Counted from the stretch's first letter, positions 1-7,246 are shown. The stretch: 10,020 bases of DNA from an uncultured Bacteroidales bacterium (GCA_947176875.1 CAMWSI010000018.1:1-10020), one strand, 5' to 3'. Notes: a model not told the origin generated them from the letters alone. Made by a program: numbers and translations.

Positions 1-2
1 CA

Positions 3-986
3 ACCGATGTGGGGGGCGGCCACGGTGACGGCACGGCCGACAGTCTTGTCGCGGCGCGGCTTGAATACGCCACGCCGGTCTATGCTTCCACTTACCTCAT
101 GGCCGTGCCGCACAGCCGCCGTGCCGAGCTGACGTGGGGCTACGCGCATCCTTGGCACAACGAATACTTTACCGTTTACCGGCAGCATCCCGACTCGGCG
201 GCTTTCGCGCCGGTGGCGCGCGTGGCCGCCCGTCATTACGAGGACGAGGGCTTGGAAAACGGCCGCACCTACCGCTATTACGTAGAGGGCTACGGCTCCT
301 ACTACAACGACAGTCTGCCGTCCCCCTTGCTCAACTGGTCCAATGTCGTGGCGGTGGTGCCGGAAACGGGCGAACCCTGCCGGCCTACGCTGACGTTGCG
401 CGACAGCAGTTGCAATCCGCTCATGAACACGTTGGCCTGGTATTTCGAGGTCGGGGAAGCCGGCGACGCGGCCGATTCGTCCGATTGGGAAGACTGTCTG
501 GCCGACGCGGCTTACTATAAACTCTATTACAAGCGGGTGAGCGAATCGGTTTACGACGAGGTCGTCTCTACCGAAGAGACCGTTTACGAACACGAGCCGG
601 ACGGTTACTGGGCCTGTTACTATGTCACGGCCGTGAACGAACGCGGAGAGGAGAGCGCGCCGAGCAACATCGTCTATGTCGATAACCGGTCCTGTTTTAC
701 CTATCGTCTGCCCAATGTCTTTACGCCCAACGGCGACGGTTGCAACGACGTATTCCGCGCCTTGCCGGGACAATATGTGGAGGGCTTCAAGATACATATC
801 CATAACCGTTGGGGCAATCCGGTCTTTTCTTCCGACAATCCGCAATTCGAATGGAACGGCCGTGTGGGCGGTACCGGAACGGAATGTCCGGACGGCGTCT
901 ATTTCTATGTCGTCGAATTTACGGTTGAAGCGGAGGGGATGAACGATAAAATCTATCAGAGCGGTTCGGTCACGATTTTACGCTGA
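3..986 (+). CDS. T9SS-sorted surface/secreted protein, C-terminal part (FnIII-like modules + CHU_C gliding-motility C-terminal domain); 5' end missing
   Basis: The reading frame is already open at the left edge, so the GTG at position 9 is just an internal valine and the true start lies upstream. About 327 residues are visible. Roughly residues 20-120 and 122-226 look like two fibronectin type III-like beta modules; each ends in a Ser-Asn-(Val/Ile)-Val strand (WSNVVAV, PSNIVYV), and the first has the NGRTYRYYV strand typical of such folds. The last ~95 residues match the CHU_C / gliding-motility C-terminal domain: LPNVFTPNGDGCNDVF, then IHNRWGNPVF, WNG, CPDGVYFYVVE and a final SGSVTILR. In known family members this domain is the type B sorting signal read by the type IX secretion system at the outer membrane. 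The product is therefore probably exported to the cell surface or medium; the actual function lies in the missing N-terminal part and cannot be called. It converges with the MBOAT gene, 35 bp away. Confidence 0.88.
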   Translation, partial: TDVGGGHGDGTADSLVAARLEYATPVYASTYLMAVPHSRRAELTWGYAHPWHNEYFTVYRQHPDSAAFAPVARVAARHYEDEGLENGRTYRYYVEGYGSYYNDSLPSPLLNWSNVVAVVPETGEPCRPTLTLRDSSCNPLMNTLAWYFEVGEAGDAADSSDWEDCLADAAYYKLYYKRVSESVYDEVVSTEETVYEHEPDGYWACYYVTAVNERGEESAPSNIVYVDNRSCFTYRLPNVFTPNGDGCNDVFRALPGQYVEGFKIHIHNRWGNPVFSSDNPQFEWNGRVGGTGTECPDGVYFYVVEFTVEAEGMNDKIYQSGSVTILR

Positions 987-1021
987 TATCCGTCAGGCTC
1001 CCGTATCCTGGGGCGTTTCCG

Positions 1022-2491
1022 TTAAAAGCTGAAATAAATGAAAGGTTGCGGTACTGCACTGCGGGTCAGAATCAGCAACACGCCTATCAGCAGGCATACC
1101 AAGGCCTTGATGAGCCAAGGCGCGCGGGCGAATACGAGCCGGACGCCGTCCTGTACCGACTGCGGCAGGAAATGCAGCGCAAAGCCGAGCAGGATAACGG
1201 CGAAGACACTTTTGTAATGGGCGATGATACCGCCTATCGTGGCAAACGGCGTGGTCTGGAACAGGCCGAGATACCAGTCGCCCGCCGCTTCGAGCGATTC
1301 GGTACGGAAGATAATCCAACTCAGGCAGACAAGGTGGAAATAAATAATCGTTTTCAGGACGCGGATCCATGTTTTCCGGGGATGCCGGTAGAGTCCCGTA
1401 AGTTTTTCAAAGACGAGGAACAGTCCGTGCAACAGACCCCATAACAGGAAATTGAGCGCGGCGCCATGCCAGATGCCGCAGAGTGTCATGCTCACGAGCA
1501 AGGCCAGTATCATGCGCGGTATGCCGTGGCGGTTGCCGCCCATCGGGATATACACATAGTCGCGGAACCAGGTGGAGAGCGTGATGTGCCAACGGTGCCA
1601 GAAGTCGGTAAACGAGTCGGCCTTGTAGGGTGAGCGGAAATTGACCGGCAGCGTGAAGCCCAGACAGGCGGCCAGACCTATCGCGATGTCGGTATAGCCG
1701 GAAAAGTCGCAGTAAATCTGCATGGCGTAGCCGTAGGTCGCCATCCAATGTTCGAACCCCGTGTATAGCGTCGCGTTTTCGAAGACCGGATTGACCCATT
1801 GGGCAATCCAGTCGGCAATCGCGATTTTCTTGACCAAACCGCAGATGACCATGAACAGTGCGAACGAAAACTCTTTGGTCGAGAGTTGGTAATGGCGTTG
1901 CAATTGCGGCAGGAAATCGCGGGCCCGCACGATGGGTCCCGCCACGAGTTGCGGGAAGAAACTCAGGTAAAGCGCGAAATCGAGCAGGTCGCGGCAGAAC
2001 GGCAGTTGCCTCCGATGCAGGTCCACAAGGTAACTCAACGCCTGGAATGTGAAGAACGAGATACCGACCGGCAATACGAGCGTTTCCGAAAACGGCAGGT
2101 CGCCGAAAAGGCCGGCCTCCTCACCGCCCGGCCAGACGGGCATCCATTCGTAAACGATCCGGTTTAGGAAGTCGGCGTATTTGAAATAGGACAGCAACGA
2201 CAGGTTGAGCAGGATGCCGATGACGAGGAAGAATTTGGCCGTGCCGGGCGATCGTTCCTGATGGCTCTTGTCGATGAGCCAGCCGCAACCGTAGTTCAGG
2301 AAGATGGAGGCCAGCAACAGGAAAAAGGCCGCGCCCGCCGTCTCGAAATAGAAAAACAGGCTGCACAGCAACAAAAAGCGGTTGCGTGCCGTGCGGTAAC
2401 GGTACAGAAAGCTGAAACCGGCCAGCACGGCGGCCATGAACCACCAGAACGACAGGCTCGTGAACAAAAAATCAGGGTTTCCGGCTGTCAT
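1022..2491 (-). CDS. MBOAT-family membrane O-acyltransferase (AlgI/PatA/DltB-like)
   Basis: A 489-residue polytopic inner-membrane protein, normal length for bacterial MBOATs of the AlgI/DltB/PatA type, with about ten or more hydrophobic segments. Family landmarks are all present: LPVGISFFTFQALSY (~140-154), FPQLVAGPIVRARDF (~179-193), YCDFSGYTDIAIGLA (~260-274), the block FWHRWHITLSTWFRDYVYIPMGG (297-319) and CGIWHGAALNFLLWG (338-352). The two histidines expected in the acyl-transfer tunnel are His302 (RWH) and His342 (IWHG). The protein ends in FIYFSF, like the aromatic C-termini of related acyltransferases. Known relatives pass an acyl group, usually acetyl, across the membrane to a periplasmic partner. 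The ATG overlaps the upstream SGNH gene by 20 bp and has an AGGAGA six bases before it, so the two are probably co-translated. Substrate is inferred from neighbours only; alginate, secondary cell-wall or capsule glycans remain possible instead of peptidoglycan. Confidence 0.93.
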   Translation of the reverse strand: MTAGNPDFLFTSLSFWWFMAAVLAGFSFLYRYRTARNRFLLLCSLFFYFETAGAAFFLLLASIFLNYGCGWLIDKSHQERSPGTAKFFLVIGILLNLSLLSYFKYADFLNRIVYEWMPVWPGGEEAGLFGDLPFSETLVLPVGISFFTFQALSYLVDLHRRQLPFCRDLLDFALYLSFFPQLVAGPIVRARDFLPQLQRHYQLSTKEFSFALFMVICGLVKKIAIADWIAQWVNPVFENATLYTGFEHWMATYGYAMQIYCDFSGYTDIAIGLAACLGFTLPVNFRSPYKADSFTDFWHRWHITLSTWFRDYVYIPMGGNRHGIPRMILALLVSMTLCGIWHGAALNFLLWGLLHGLFLVFEKLTGLYRHPRKTWIRVLKTIIYFHLVCLSWIIFRTESLEAAGDWYLGLFQTTPFATIGGIIAHYKSVFAVILLGFALHFLPQSVQDGVRLVFARAPWLIKALVCLLIGVLLILTRSAVPQPFIYFSF

Positions 2492-3974
2492 AGGCTTTCT
2501 CCTGTGCTTTTACAAACCGATAGTAATCGGTAATGAACGATTTGTATAACATCTTGCCCACCATGTCGGCCCCGGCGTCCGAGAAATGGATGCGGTCGGA
2601 AGAAATCCATTCGGGATGGTCTTTTGTCAAGGCCCACAGGTCCCAGAACACGCAACCCGTACCTAAGGCCACTTCGCGTTGTATGTCATATACGACGCGG
2701 AGGGCGGCGCGTCGGTTGTATTCTTCGTCCATATCGCGCCGCGGATCCACGGGGCGCGGCGGAATGCTGACGATGCAGACCGGCATCGTGGGGGCGACGG
2801 CGTGCAGATAGGTGATTTCCTGCAACAGCAACTTTCGGTAGTAGGCCAGTTCGGCGTGGCGGATACTGTCGGTTTTGCCGGGCGTCGCATTGGACGGGAT
2901 GAGGTTGGCGCCGAATTGGTAGATCACGAGTTTGACATCGGCCAGCCGGTAACTCTCGCTCAGGAACGCGCGTTGCTGCGGGCTGAAGATATAGCCGGAA
3001 TTGCCGCGGTAGGGCAGGTTATCGACGCAGATGCCCGTGCTGTCGTTGAAACTGACGGCATAGAGGTGGTGGTTGCGGCCGAGCCGCATACGCAGGTCTC
3101 GGCTCTTTTCGAATTCTTCGCGTGTGTAGCGGAGGCGTTTGAGGCCGAAGCCCGTCTTTTCCGCCGGCGGCAGGCCGACGGCCGTCGGTTCGGCGATGGC
3201 ACCGTCTTCGGCGCGGGCGTCCACCGTCCAACTCAGGTTCTGGGCCGGCACGTCTTCGTGTACGAATACGTCAACAAACGCACCGCTTTCGGGCTTGTTC
3301 CAATCGAGCCGGAAGTGTCCGTAGTCGGCTGTGCGCAACTGTGGCTGTATGAACCAGATGGCGGGCGGCATGAGATAACCGCCGCTGAGACCGTAATTGC
3401 CGCGGCGTTTTTCCGACAACAGACTTACCTCAACCCATTCTTTGCTTTTCTGCATTTTGAGGCCGTGCGCCTGTGCCGTTTGGCTTAGAGAGACGAGGCC
3501 GCGTCCCGCGCCGCCGAACGCCCGTTGCATGTAACGGCGGAAACTGCCGCTGATGCGGTCGTTCTCGATTTGGGAGTCGCCGTAGTGCAGGATGCGGACG
3601 AGAGGTTCGGGTTCGTCGTCCCATTCGTTCGCGAAGTCCATGAGTGCGGCGGCGAACCGTTGCGGGTCTTCGCGGTAGCGCAACAGATTGTAGAGTGGTG
3701 CCAGCGGATGCTCGCTCAACGCGGTGTCGTATTCGAACGGACGGGACGGAATGGCCGCGAGTTCCGAACGGAAGAACAGGGCCGTGTCGAACAGGAAGAA
3801 ACGGCGTTCCACGGCATCGATCGAATCCCGTACGAACTGCTCCCGCTCGGCGCGTTCCCGTGCGATGCGTTGGGCTTCCGCTATCGCCATTTCCCGTTGC
3901 CGGTAACTGTATGAGAGAGCCGAGCAAATCAGCAGCAGAATCAACAGGAACAGAAAACTTTTATAGGGTTTCAT
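2472..3974 (-). CDS. Membrane-anchored periplasmic SGNH/GDSL hydrolase-fold protein, putative glycan O-acetyltransferase or O-acetylesterase
   Basis: A 500-residue protein with an N-terminal hydrophobic segment (residues 5-22) after MKPYK, read as a signal anchor or signal peptide, followed by a charged helix (~23-60). The SGNH catalytic blocks are complete: block I HYGDSQIENDR with Ser134; a glycine-rich NYGLSGGY (193-200) as probable block II; block III YQFGANL with Gly355 and Asn357; and block V SSDRIHFSDAGAD with Asp460 and His463, the expected Asp-x-x-His pair. Between blocks II and III, residues ~205-315 look like a beta-rich insertion (FRLDWNKPESGAFVDVFVHE and following). The family includes acetyl transferases (PatB, AlgJ/AlgX) and esterases (Ape1), which sequence reading alone cannot separate. 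It lies 48 bp after the lytic transglycosylase gene and overlaps the MBOAT gene by 20 bp, so it is most likely the periplasmic partner of that MBOAT. The SGNH call is firm; transferase versus esterase and the substrate are inference. Confidence 0.88.
   Translation of the reverse strand: MKPYKSFLFLLILLLICSALSYSYRQREMAIAEAQRIARERAEREQFVRDSIDAVERRFFLFDTALFFRSELAAIPSRPFEYDTALSEHPLAPLYNLLRYREDPQRFAAALMDFANEWDDEPEPLVRILHYGDSQIENDRISGSFRRYMQRAFGGAGRGLVSLSQTAQAHGLKMQKSKEWVEVSLLSEKRRGNYGLSGGYLMPPAIWFIQPQLRTADYGHFRLDWNKPESGAFVDVFVHEDVPAQNLSWTVDARAEDGAIAEPTAVGLPPAEKTGFGLKRLRYTREEFEKSRDLRMRLGRNHHLYAVSFNDSTGICVDNLPYRGNSGYIFSPQQRAFLSESYRLADVKLVIYQFGANLIPSNATPGKTDSIRHAELAYYRKLLLQEITYLHAVAPTMPVCIVSIPPRPVDPRRDMDEEYNRRAALRVVYDIQREVALGTGCVFWDLWALTKDHPEWISSDRIHFSDAGADMVGKMLYKSFITDYYRFVKAQEKAYDSRKP
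2498..2503 (-). promoter_or_regulatory. Shine-Dalgarno-like site (AGGAGA) for the MBOAT start
   Basis: Read on the minus strand, AGGAGA stands six bases before the ATG at 2491-2489, inside the last codons of the SGNH gene. The other starts in this window have no such motif, as is usual in Bacteroidota. It supports this ATG as the real start and suggests coupled translation of the two overlapping genes. Confidence 0.55.
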
Positions 3975-4022
3975 GCCGTTTCAGGAGTTCAAGCCGTTTG
4001 TGAATTTCATAATCGGGAATCG

Positions 4023-5963
4023 TTAATGAACCGGAATGATCAGGATCTGGTTCGGATAAATCAGATTGCCGTTGCGCGCAAGGTTGTTCCGGCTGATGAT
4101 TTCCTTGATGGTCGATCCGGGATGCTTGCGCCAGATGTCGTAGAGCGTATCGCCTTTCCGCACCTTATACTCCACTTCGCGTCCTTTTTCGGCCGCCTGT
4201 TCGACGGCTTGTTGCGCCTGTGTCGTTTTGGCTTTCGGTTGGGCGGCCGGTTGGGACTGGTGGGCGGACGCGGCCTTGGGCTGACCGGTCGCGGGTACGG
4301 CCGTATGGCTACCTACGATGGCCGGCGTGCCGTTATGGTGGCCGGCCGCCGCGGTGGCGGATGACGGAGGCGTCGTTTCGGCGTCGTTGGCCTGCGGCCG
4401 GCGCGTCACGGTGGTCGTATGCAGGTCGGCGGGCAACAGCATCGTCTGTATCGCGCTGTCCAGGATCGTATCTATGGGCGGCGGCAGTGTCGCCGCCGTA
4501 TAACTGAGCCGCGGCGCTTTCTCGCGCATCGTATGGATGCGGAGCAGTTGGTTGGCGTAGATGACCGTGCTGCGGAGTTTGTTCCAGCTCATCAGGTCGT
4601 CCACCTTGACACCGTAGCGTTTGGCGATGGCCGAAAGCGTTTCGCCGCGGCGCACGCGGTGGGAAATCACGACCTCTTCCCAGACCGGATAATAATCTTT
4701 CCAGGTCGTATCGGCCAGAATGGCGTCTTTGTTCTCGAGAAAATCGCCTATCATCGAAGCCGGCAACCGCAGGCCGAACTGTCCGCCTTCATGCGGGATG
4801 ACATTTATTTTGTATTGGGGGTTGAGGTCTTTGAGAATCTGGAGCGGCATGTGCAGGCCGTCCGCCACCTGCCTCAAGTCGAGGTCGTGCGTGAAATGTA
4901 GCGTGTCGGTCAGGATGGGCGTGTAATGCCGCGGCGGACATTGGCCGTGTTCCTCGTGGTAATTGACGGCATAGGCGGCCGCGATGAAAGCCGGCACGTA
5001 GCCGCGTGTCTCGCGCGGCAGGTAAGGGTAGATTTTCCAAAAATCGGTCTGCCCCTTGGCGCGGCGGATCGCCTTGTTCACGTTGCCGGGGCCGCAGTTG
5101 TAGGCGGCGATGGCCAGTGTCCAGTCGTTGAAACAGTTGTATAATTCTTTCAGGTAAATGGCGGCCGCCATGCTGGCTTTGAACGGATCGAGCCGCTCAT
5201 CTACTTTCGTATTGATTTTCAAATGACACATCCGTCCGGTCTGGTACATGAACTGCCAGATGCCCGCCGCGCCGGCCGGCGATACCGCGCGCGGGTTGAG
5301 CGCGGATTCTATGACGGCCATGTATTTCAGTTCTTCGGGCAAGCCTTCCCGGCGCAGCGCCTCTTCGAAGATGGGGAAATAATACTGGGCGAGCGCGAGC
5401 ATGACATGGAGCTGTTTGCGTTTCTTGACCGTATAGACTTCTATAAAGACCTTGACCCGTTCGTTGTAGGCCATCTGTATCGTCTGTTGCGCGTTCAGCG
5501 CCGCGATACGCTCGCGGTAAACGGAGTCGAGGTCCGTGTATTCGGGTACGGGCGGCAGTTCGTCCTCGTTGTAGAAAATCAGCGCATCCACGTTGCGGGC
5601 GTTGCCGTCGAAAAAACGCAGGTAGCGCGAAATGTAGATTTCGTCCAAAAGCCGGCGTTCGATGCTGTCCCGGATGAGTTTTTTCTCTTGGGGCGTCAGC
5701 GTGGCGGCCATATCGGCGAAGTCCACATGGGCTACCGTGAAGTCGGAAAACACGGGCTTCGCTTTGTCGGTTTTCGTCCGGACGCTGAGAGCCGTCTCGC
5801 GCGAACGATCGGGGGCCGGCAGGGCGGCCGCGGAACGGGCGGAGAGTGCCCCGAACAGAAAGACGATGGCGAGTCCGAGGCTATATCTTCCCGCCAAGGC
5901 CTTGGCCGAACGGAACGGACAGGACTTACCGGGCTTGACGGAAACGGTCATTTGTAAGTTCAT
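4023..5963 (-). CDS. MltD-like lytic murein transglycosylase (SLT domain + two LysM domains)
   Basis: 646 residues from the ATG at 5963. Relatives cleave the MurNAc-GlcNAc bond of peptidoglycan, leaving 1,6-anhydroMurNAc. The open frame extends to 6101, but the extra 46 residues are arginine-rich and unlike a signal peptide, and that region covers the likely promoter; from 5963 the protein starts with a basic n-region, a hydrophobic core (YSLGLAIVFLFGAL) and a probable signal peptidase I site near SARSAAA. No lipobox cysteine is seen, unlike E. coli MltD. A second ATG at 5951 is also possible. In the 646-residue numbering: a conserved N-terminal region (~74-180), the SLT domain (~180-340) with catalytic Glu219 in AVIESALNP, SPAGAAGIWQFM and AAYNCGPGNV; LysM 1 (~432-476), an Ala/Pro/Thr/Gln-rich linker (~490-595) and LysM 2 (~598-644). 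It is the first gene of the cluster with the SGNH and MBOAT genes, linking them to the cell wall. Confidence 0.92.
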   Translation of the reverse strand: MNLQMTVSVKPGKSCPFRSAKALAGRYSLGLAIVFLFGALSARSAAALPAPDRSRETALSVRTKTDKAKPVFSDFTVAHVDFADMAATLTPQEKKLIRDSIERRLLDEIYISRYLRFFDGNARNVDALIFYNEDELPPVPEYTDLDSVYRERIAALNAQQTIQMAYNERVKVFIEVYTVKKRKQLHVMLALAQYYFPIFEEALRREGLPEELKYMAVIESALNPRAVSPAGAAGIWQFMYQTGRMCHLKINTKVDERLDPFKASMAAAIYLKELYNCFNDWTLAIAAYNCGPGNVNKAIRRAKGQTDFWKIYPYLPRETRGYVPAFIAAAYAVNYHEEHGQCPPRHYTPILTDTLHFTHDLDLRQVADGLHMPLQILKDLNPQYKINVIPHEGGQFGLRLPASMIGDFLENKDAILADTTWKDYYPVWEEVVISHRVRRGETLSAIAKRYGVKVDDLMSWNKLRSTVIYANQLLRIHTMREKAPRLSYTAATLPPPIDTILDSAIQTMLLPADLHTTTVTRRPQANDAETTPPSSATAAAGHHNGTPAIVGSHTAVPATGQPKAASAHQSQPAAQPKAKTTQAQQAVEQAAEKGREVEYKVRKGDTLYDIWRKHPGSTIKEIISRNNLARNGNLIYPNQILIIPVH

Positions 5964-5982
5964 ATAAAAAAGTCTAACTTTA
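5951..5982 (+). promoter_or_regulatory. Candidate Bacteroidota promoter for the NAD(P)H-hydrate dehydratase operon
   Basis: On the plus strand, TTTG (5951-5954) is followed after 20 nt by TAACTTTA (5975-5982), which matches TAnnTTTG except for the last base. The start of transcription would be near 5989 and the leader ~138 nt. The upstream element overlaps the start region of the divergent transglycosylase gene. No better plus-strand candidate was seen closer to the ATG at 6127. Confidence 0.35.
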
Positions 5983-6089
5983 CACTTGGCAAACGTCGGG
6001 ATCCGATACCGGCGGTATCCGACCGCATCGCCCCGCGTCGATGGCCGTACGGTGGGCCGCGATCGTGTGAACGCGAAAGCCCAAAGGGG

Positions 6090-6121
6090 CAAATATAACA
6101 AAAAAAAGGACGTAAAACAAG
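6090..6121 (-). promoter_or_regulatory. Candidate Bacteroidota promoter for the lytic transglycosylase/SGNH/MBOAT operon
   Basis: On the minus strand, CTTG (6121-6118, one mismatch to TTTG) is followed after 20 nt by TATATTTG (6097-6090), a perfect TAnnTTTG. Both elements and spacing agree with the sigma-ABfr-type promoter known in Bacteroides. Transcription would begin near 6083, giving a leader of ~120 nt before the ATG at 5963 and ruling out the longer frame's start at 6101. Called by eye, without a transcript map. Confidence 0.5.
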
Positions 6122-6126
6122 TTGTA

Positions 6127-7212
6127 ATGCGGGTTTTGTCTTCATGGAAAGAACTGAACGGTTATCTGCCGCCCGCCGAACGGGAGGCGGAACGGGTTTC
6201 CGAACCGTTGCCGTTTGCGGTGGCCGTGACGGAAGCCGCCGATGTGGCCGCCTTGTATCGGCCGCGCGACCGGTTCGCCCATAAGGGGGATTTCGGCCAC
6301 GGTCTGCTGGCGGCGGGTTCGACGGGAAAGGCGGGGGCGGCGGTGCTGGCGGCGCGCGCCGCCCTGCGCGGCGGCCTCGGCCTGCTGACGGTGGCGACCA
6401 CGCCCGACAACCGGATTGTCTTGCAGACGGCTGTGCCGGAGGCTATGGTCGAGGCCGGGCCGCTGCCGCGCCGGCCCTTTGCGGATTACGCGGCCGTGGG
6501 CATCGGGCCGGGTTTCGGCTTGGACGAAGCGTCGGCCGCCCGTTTAGGCGAGTTGCTGCAAAGGGCCGGCACCGCCTCCCTGCCGCTCGTGCTCGACGCC
6601 GACGCGCTGACGCTTCTCGCGCACCGTCCTGCCTGGTTGGACGGCTTGTCTGCGTCCGGTTGCGTCTGTACGCCGCATTACGGGGAACTGCGCCGGCTGG
6701 TCGGCTCGTGGCGGTCCGCCGCGGAGCGCATTCGGAAACAACAGGCGTTTTCCGACCGTTATGGCACGGTCGTTGTAGGAAAGGGGGCTTACACCCTGAT
6801 TACGTTCCCGGCGACGGATCCGACGGCAACCGCTTCGGCTTTGGTTGCGGGTCGCCCGGCCGCCTTGCTGAATCCGACGGGCAATGCCGGCATGGCGACG
6901 GCCGGCAGCGGGGATGTGCTGACCGGGCTTATCCTGGCCTTGCTGGCACAGGGTTACGGGCCGGCGGAGGCCGCCGTGGCGGGCGTCTATCTGCATGGGC
7001 TGGCCGGCGATATGGCGGCGGTTGAAACAGGCGAGGCCGCCTTGATGGCCGGCGATATCGTGGCGGCCCTGCCGGTGGCGCTCAAGGCCTGGGCAGGCGG
7101 CTTTTCCCCGGCCAGTACTGACGCCGCGTCGCTTCCCTCCGGGACTGCGGCTCGTCGCTGCGGAGGTCCATCCGGGAACGCCGGCGGCGTCCTCGGCCAA
7201 TACAGATGCTGA
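6127..7212 (+). CDS. nnrD: ADP/ATP-dependent NAD(P)H-hydrate dehydratase (YjeF C-terminal domain type), without epimerase domain
   Basis: 361 residues from the ATG at 6127; the open frame reaches back to a TTG at 5986, but that part is basic and lies over the putative promoter/leader. Family members dehydrate S-NAD(P)HX, the damaged hydrate of NAD(P)H, using ADP or ATP, in the cytoplasm (metabolite repair). Visible landmarks of the ribokinase-like fold: RFAHKGDFGHGLLAAGS (49-65), AALRGGLGLLTV (78-89), PEAMVEA, VGIGPGFG (124-131), VLDADAL (155-161), TPHYGEL (182-188), GKGAYTLI (218-225), GNAGMATAGSGDVLTG (252-267) with the catalytic Asp263, and YLHGLAGD (288-295). Many bacterial homologues are bifunctional, with an N-terminal NAD(P)HX epimerase domain; here only ~48 residues precede the HKG motif, so the epimerase must be encoded elsewhere or absent. 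The last ~39 residues after ALKAW (Gly/Ala/Ser-rich, ending YRC) look like an unstructured extension. Followed after 34 bp by the S41 protease gene. Confidence 0.9.
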   Translation: MRVLSSWKELNGYLPPAEREAERVSEPLPFAVAVTEAADVAALYRPRDRFAHKGDFGHGLLAAGSTGKAGAAVLAARAALRGGLGLLTVATTPDNRIVLQTAVPEAMVEAGPLPRRPFADYAAVGIGPGFGLDEASAARLGELLQRAGTASLPLVLDADALTLLAHRPAWLDGLSASGCVCTPHYGELRRLVGSWRSAAERIRKQQAFSDRYGTVVVGKGAYTLITFPATDPTATASALVAGRPAALLNPTGNAGMATAGSGDVLTGLILALLAQGYGPAEAAVAGVYLHGLAGDMAAVETGEAALMAGDIVAALPVALKAWAGGFSPASTDAASLPSGTAARRCGGPSGNAGGVLGQYRC

Positions 7213-7246
7213 TACCACACGCATACTATAAGCATATCTTATTATC

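Noticed and set aside
997-1014. Possible terminator between the convergent T9SS-cargo and MBOAT genes (GCTCC / GGGGC, 8-nt loop)
   Set aside because: Only five pairs including a G-T, followed by just three T residues; too weak to call.
2679-3488. 269-codon plus-strand open frame opposite the SGNH gene
   Set aside because: No recognisable motif, fully antisense to a gene with a complete catalytic set; a by-product of GC-rich codon use.
3986-4015. Nine-codon minus-strand mini-frame between the transglycosylase and SGNH genes
   Set aside because: Too short, with no Shine-Dalgarno or conserved feature; it is within expectation for a 48-bp gap.
5223-5957. 244-codon plus-strand open frame opposite the transglycosylase gene
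   Set aside because: No family resemblance; it lies antisense to the signal peptide and SLT domain, which are well supported.
5964-6101. N-terminal extension of the transglycosylase to an ATG at 6101
   Set aside because: The extra 46 residues are arginine-rich, precede a normal signal peptide, and would begin upstream of the predicted transcription start near 6083.
5986-6126. N-terminal extension of the hydrate dehydratase to a TTG at 5986
   Set aside because: The added residues are basic and unlike the family, lie just at or before the predicted transcription start, and overlap the opposite leader. The ATG at 6127 follows an A-rich stretch typical of Bacteroidota starts.
7136-7166. CCTCCG / CGGAGG inverted pair near the end of the hydrate dehydratase gene
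   Set aside because: Six pairs with a 19-nt loop and no T-run, in a GC-rich coding tail where such pairs are expected by chance.
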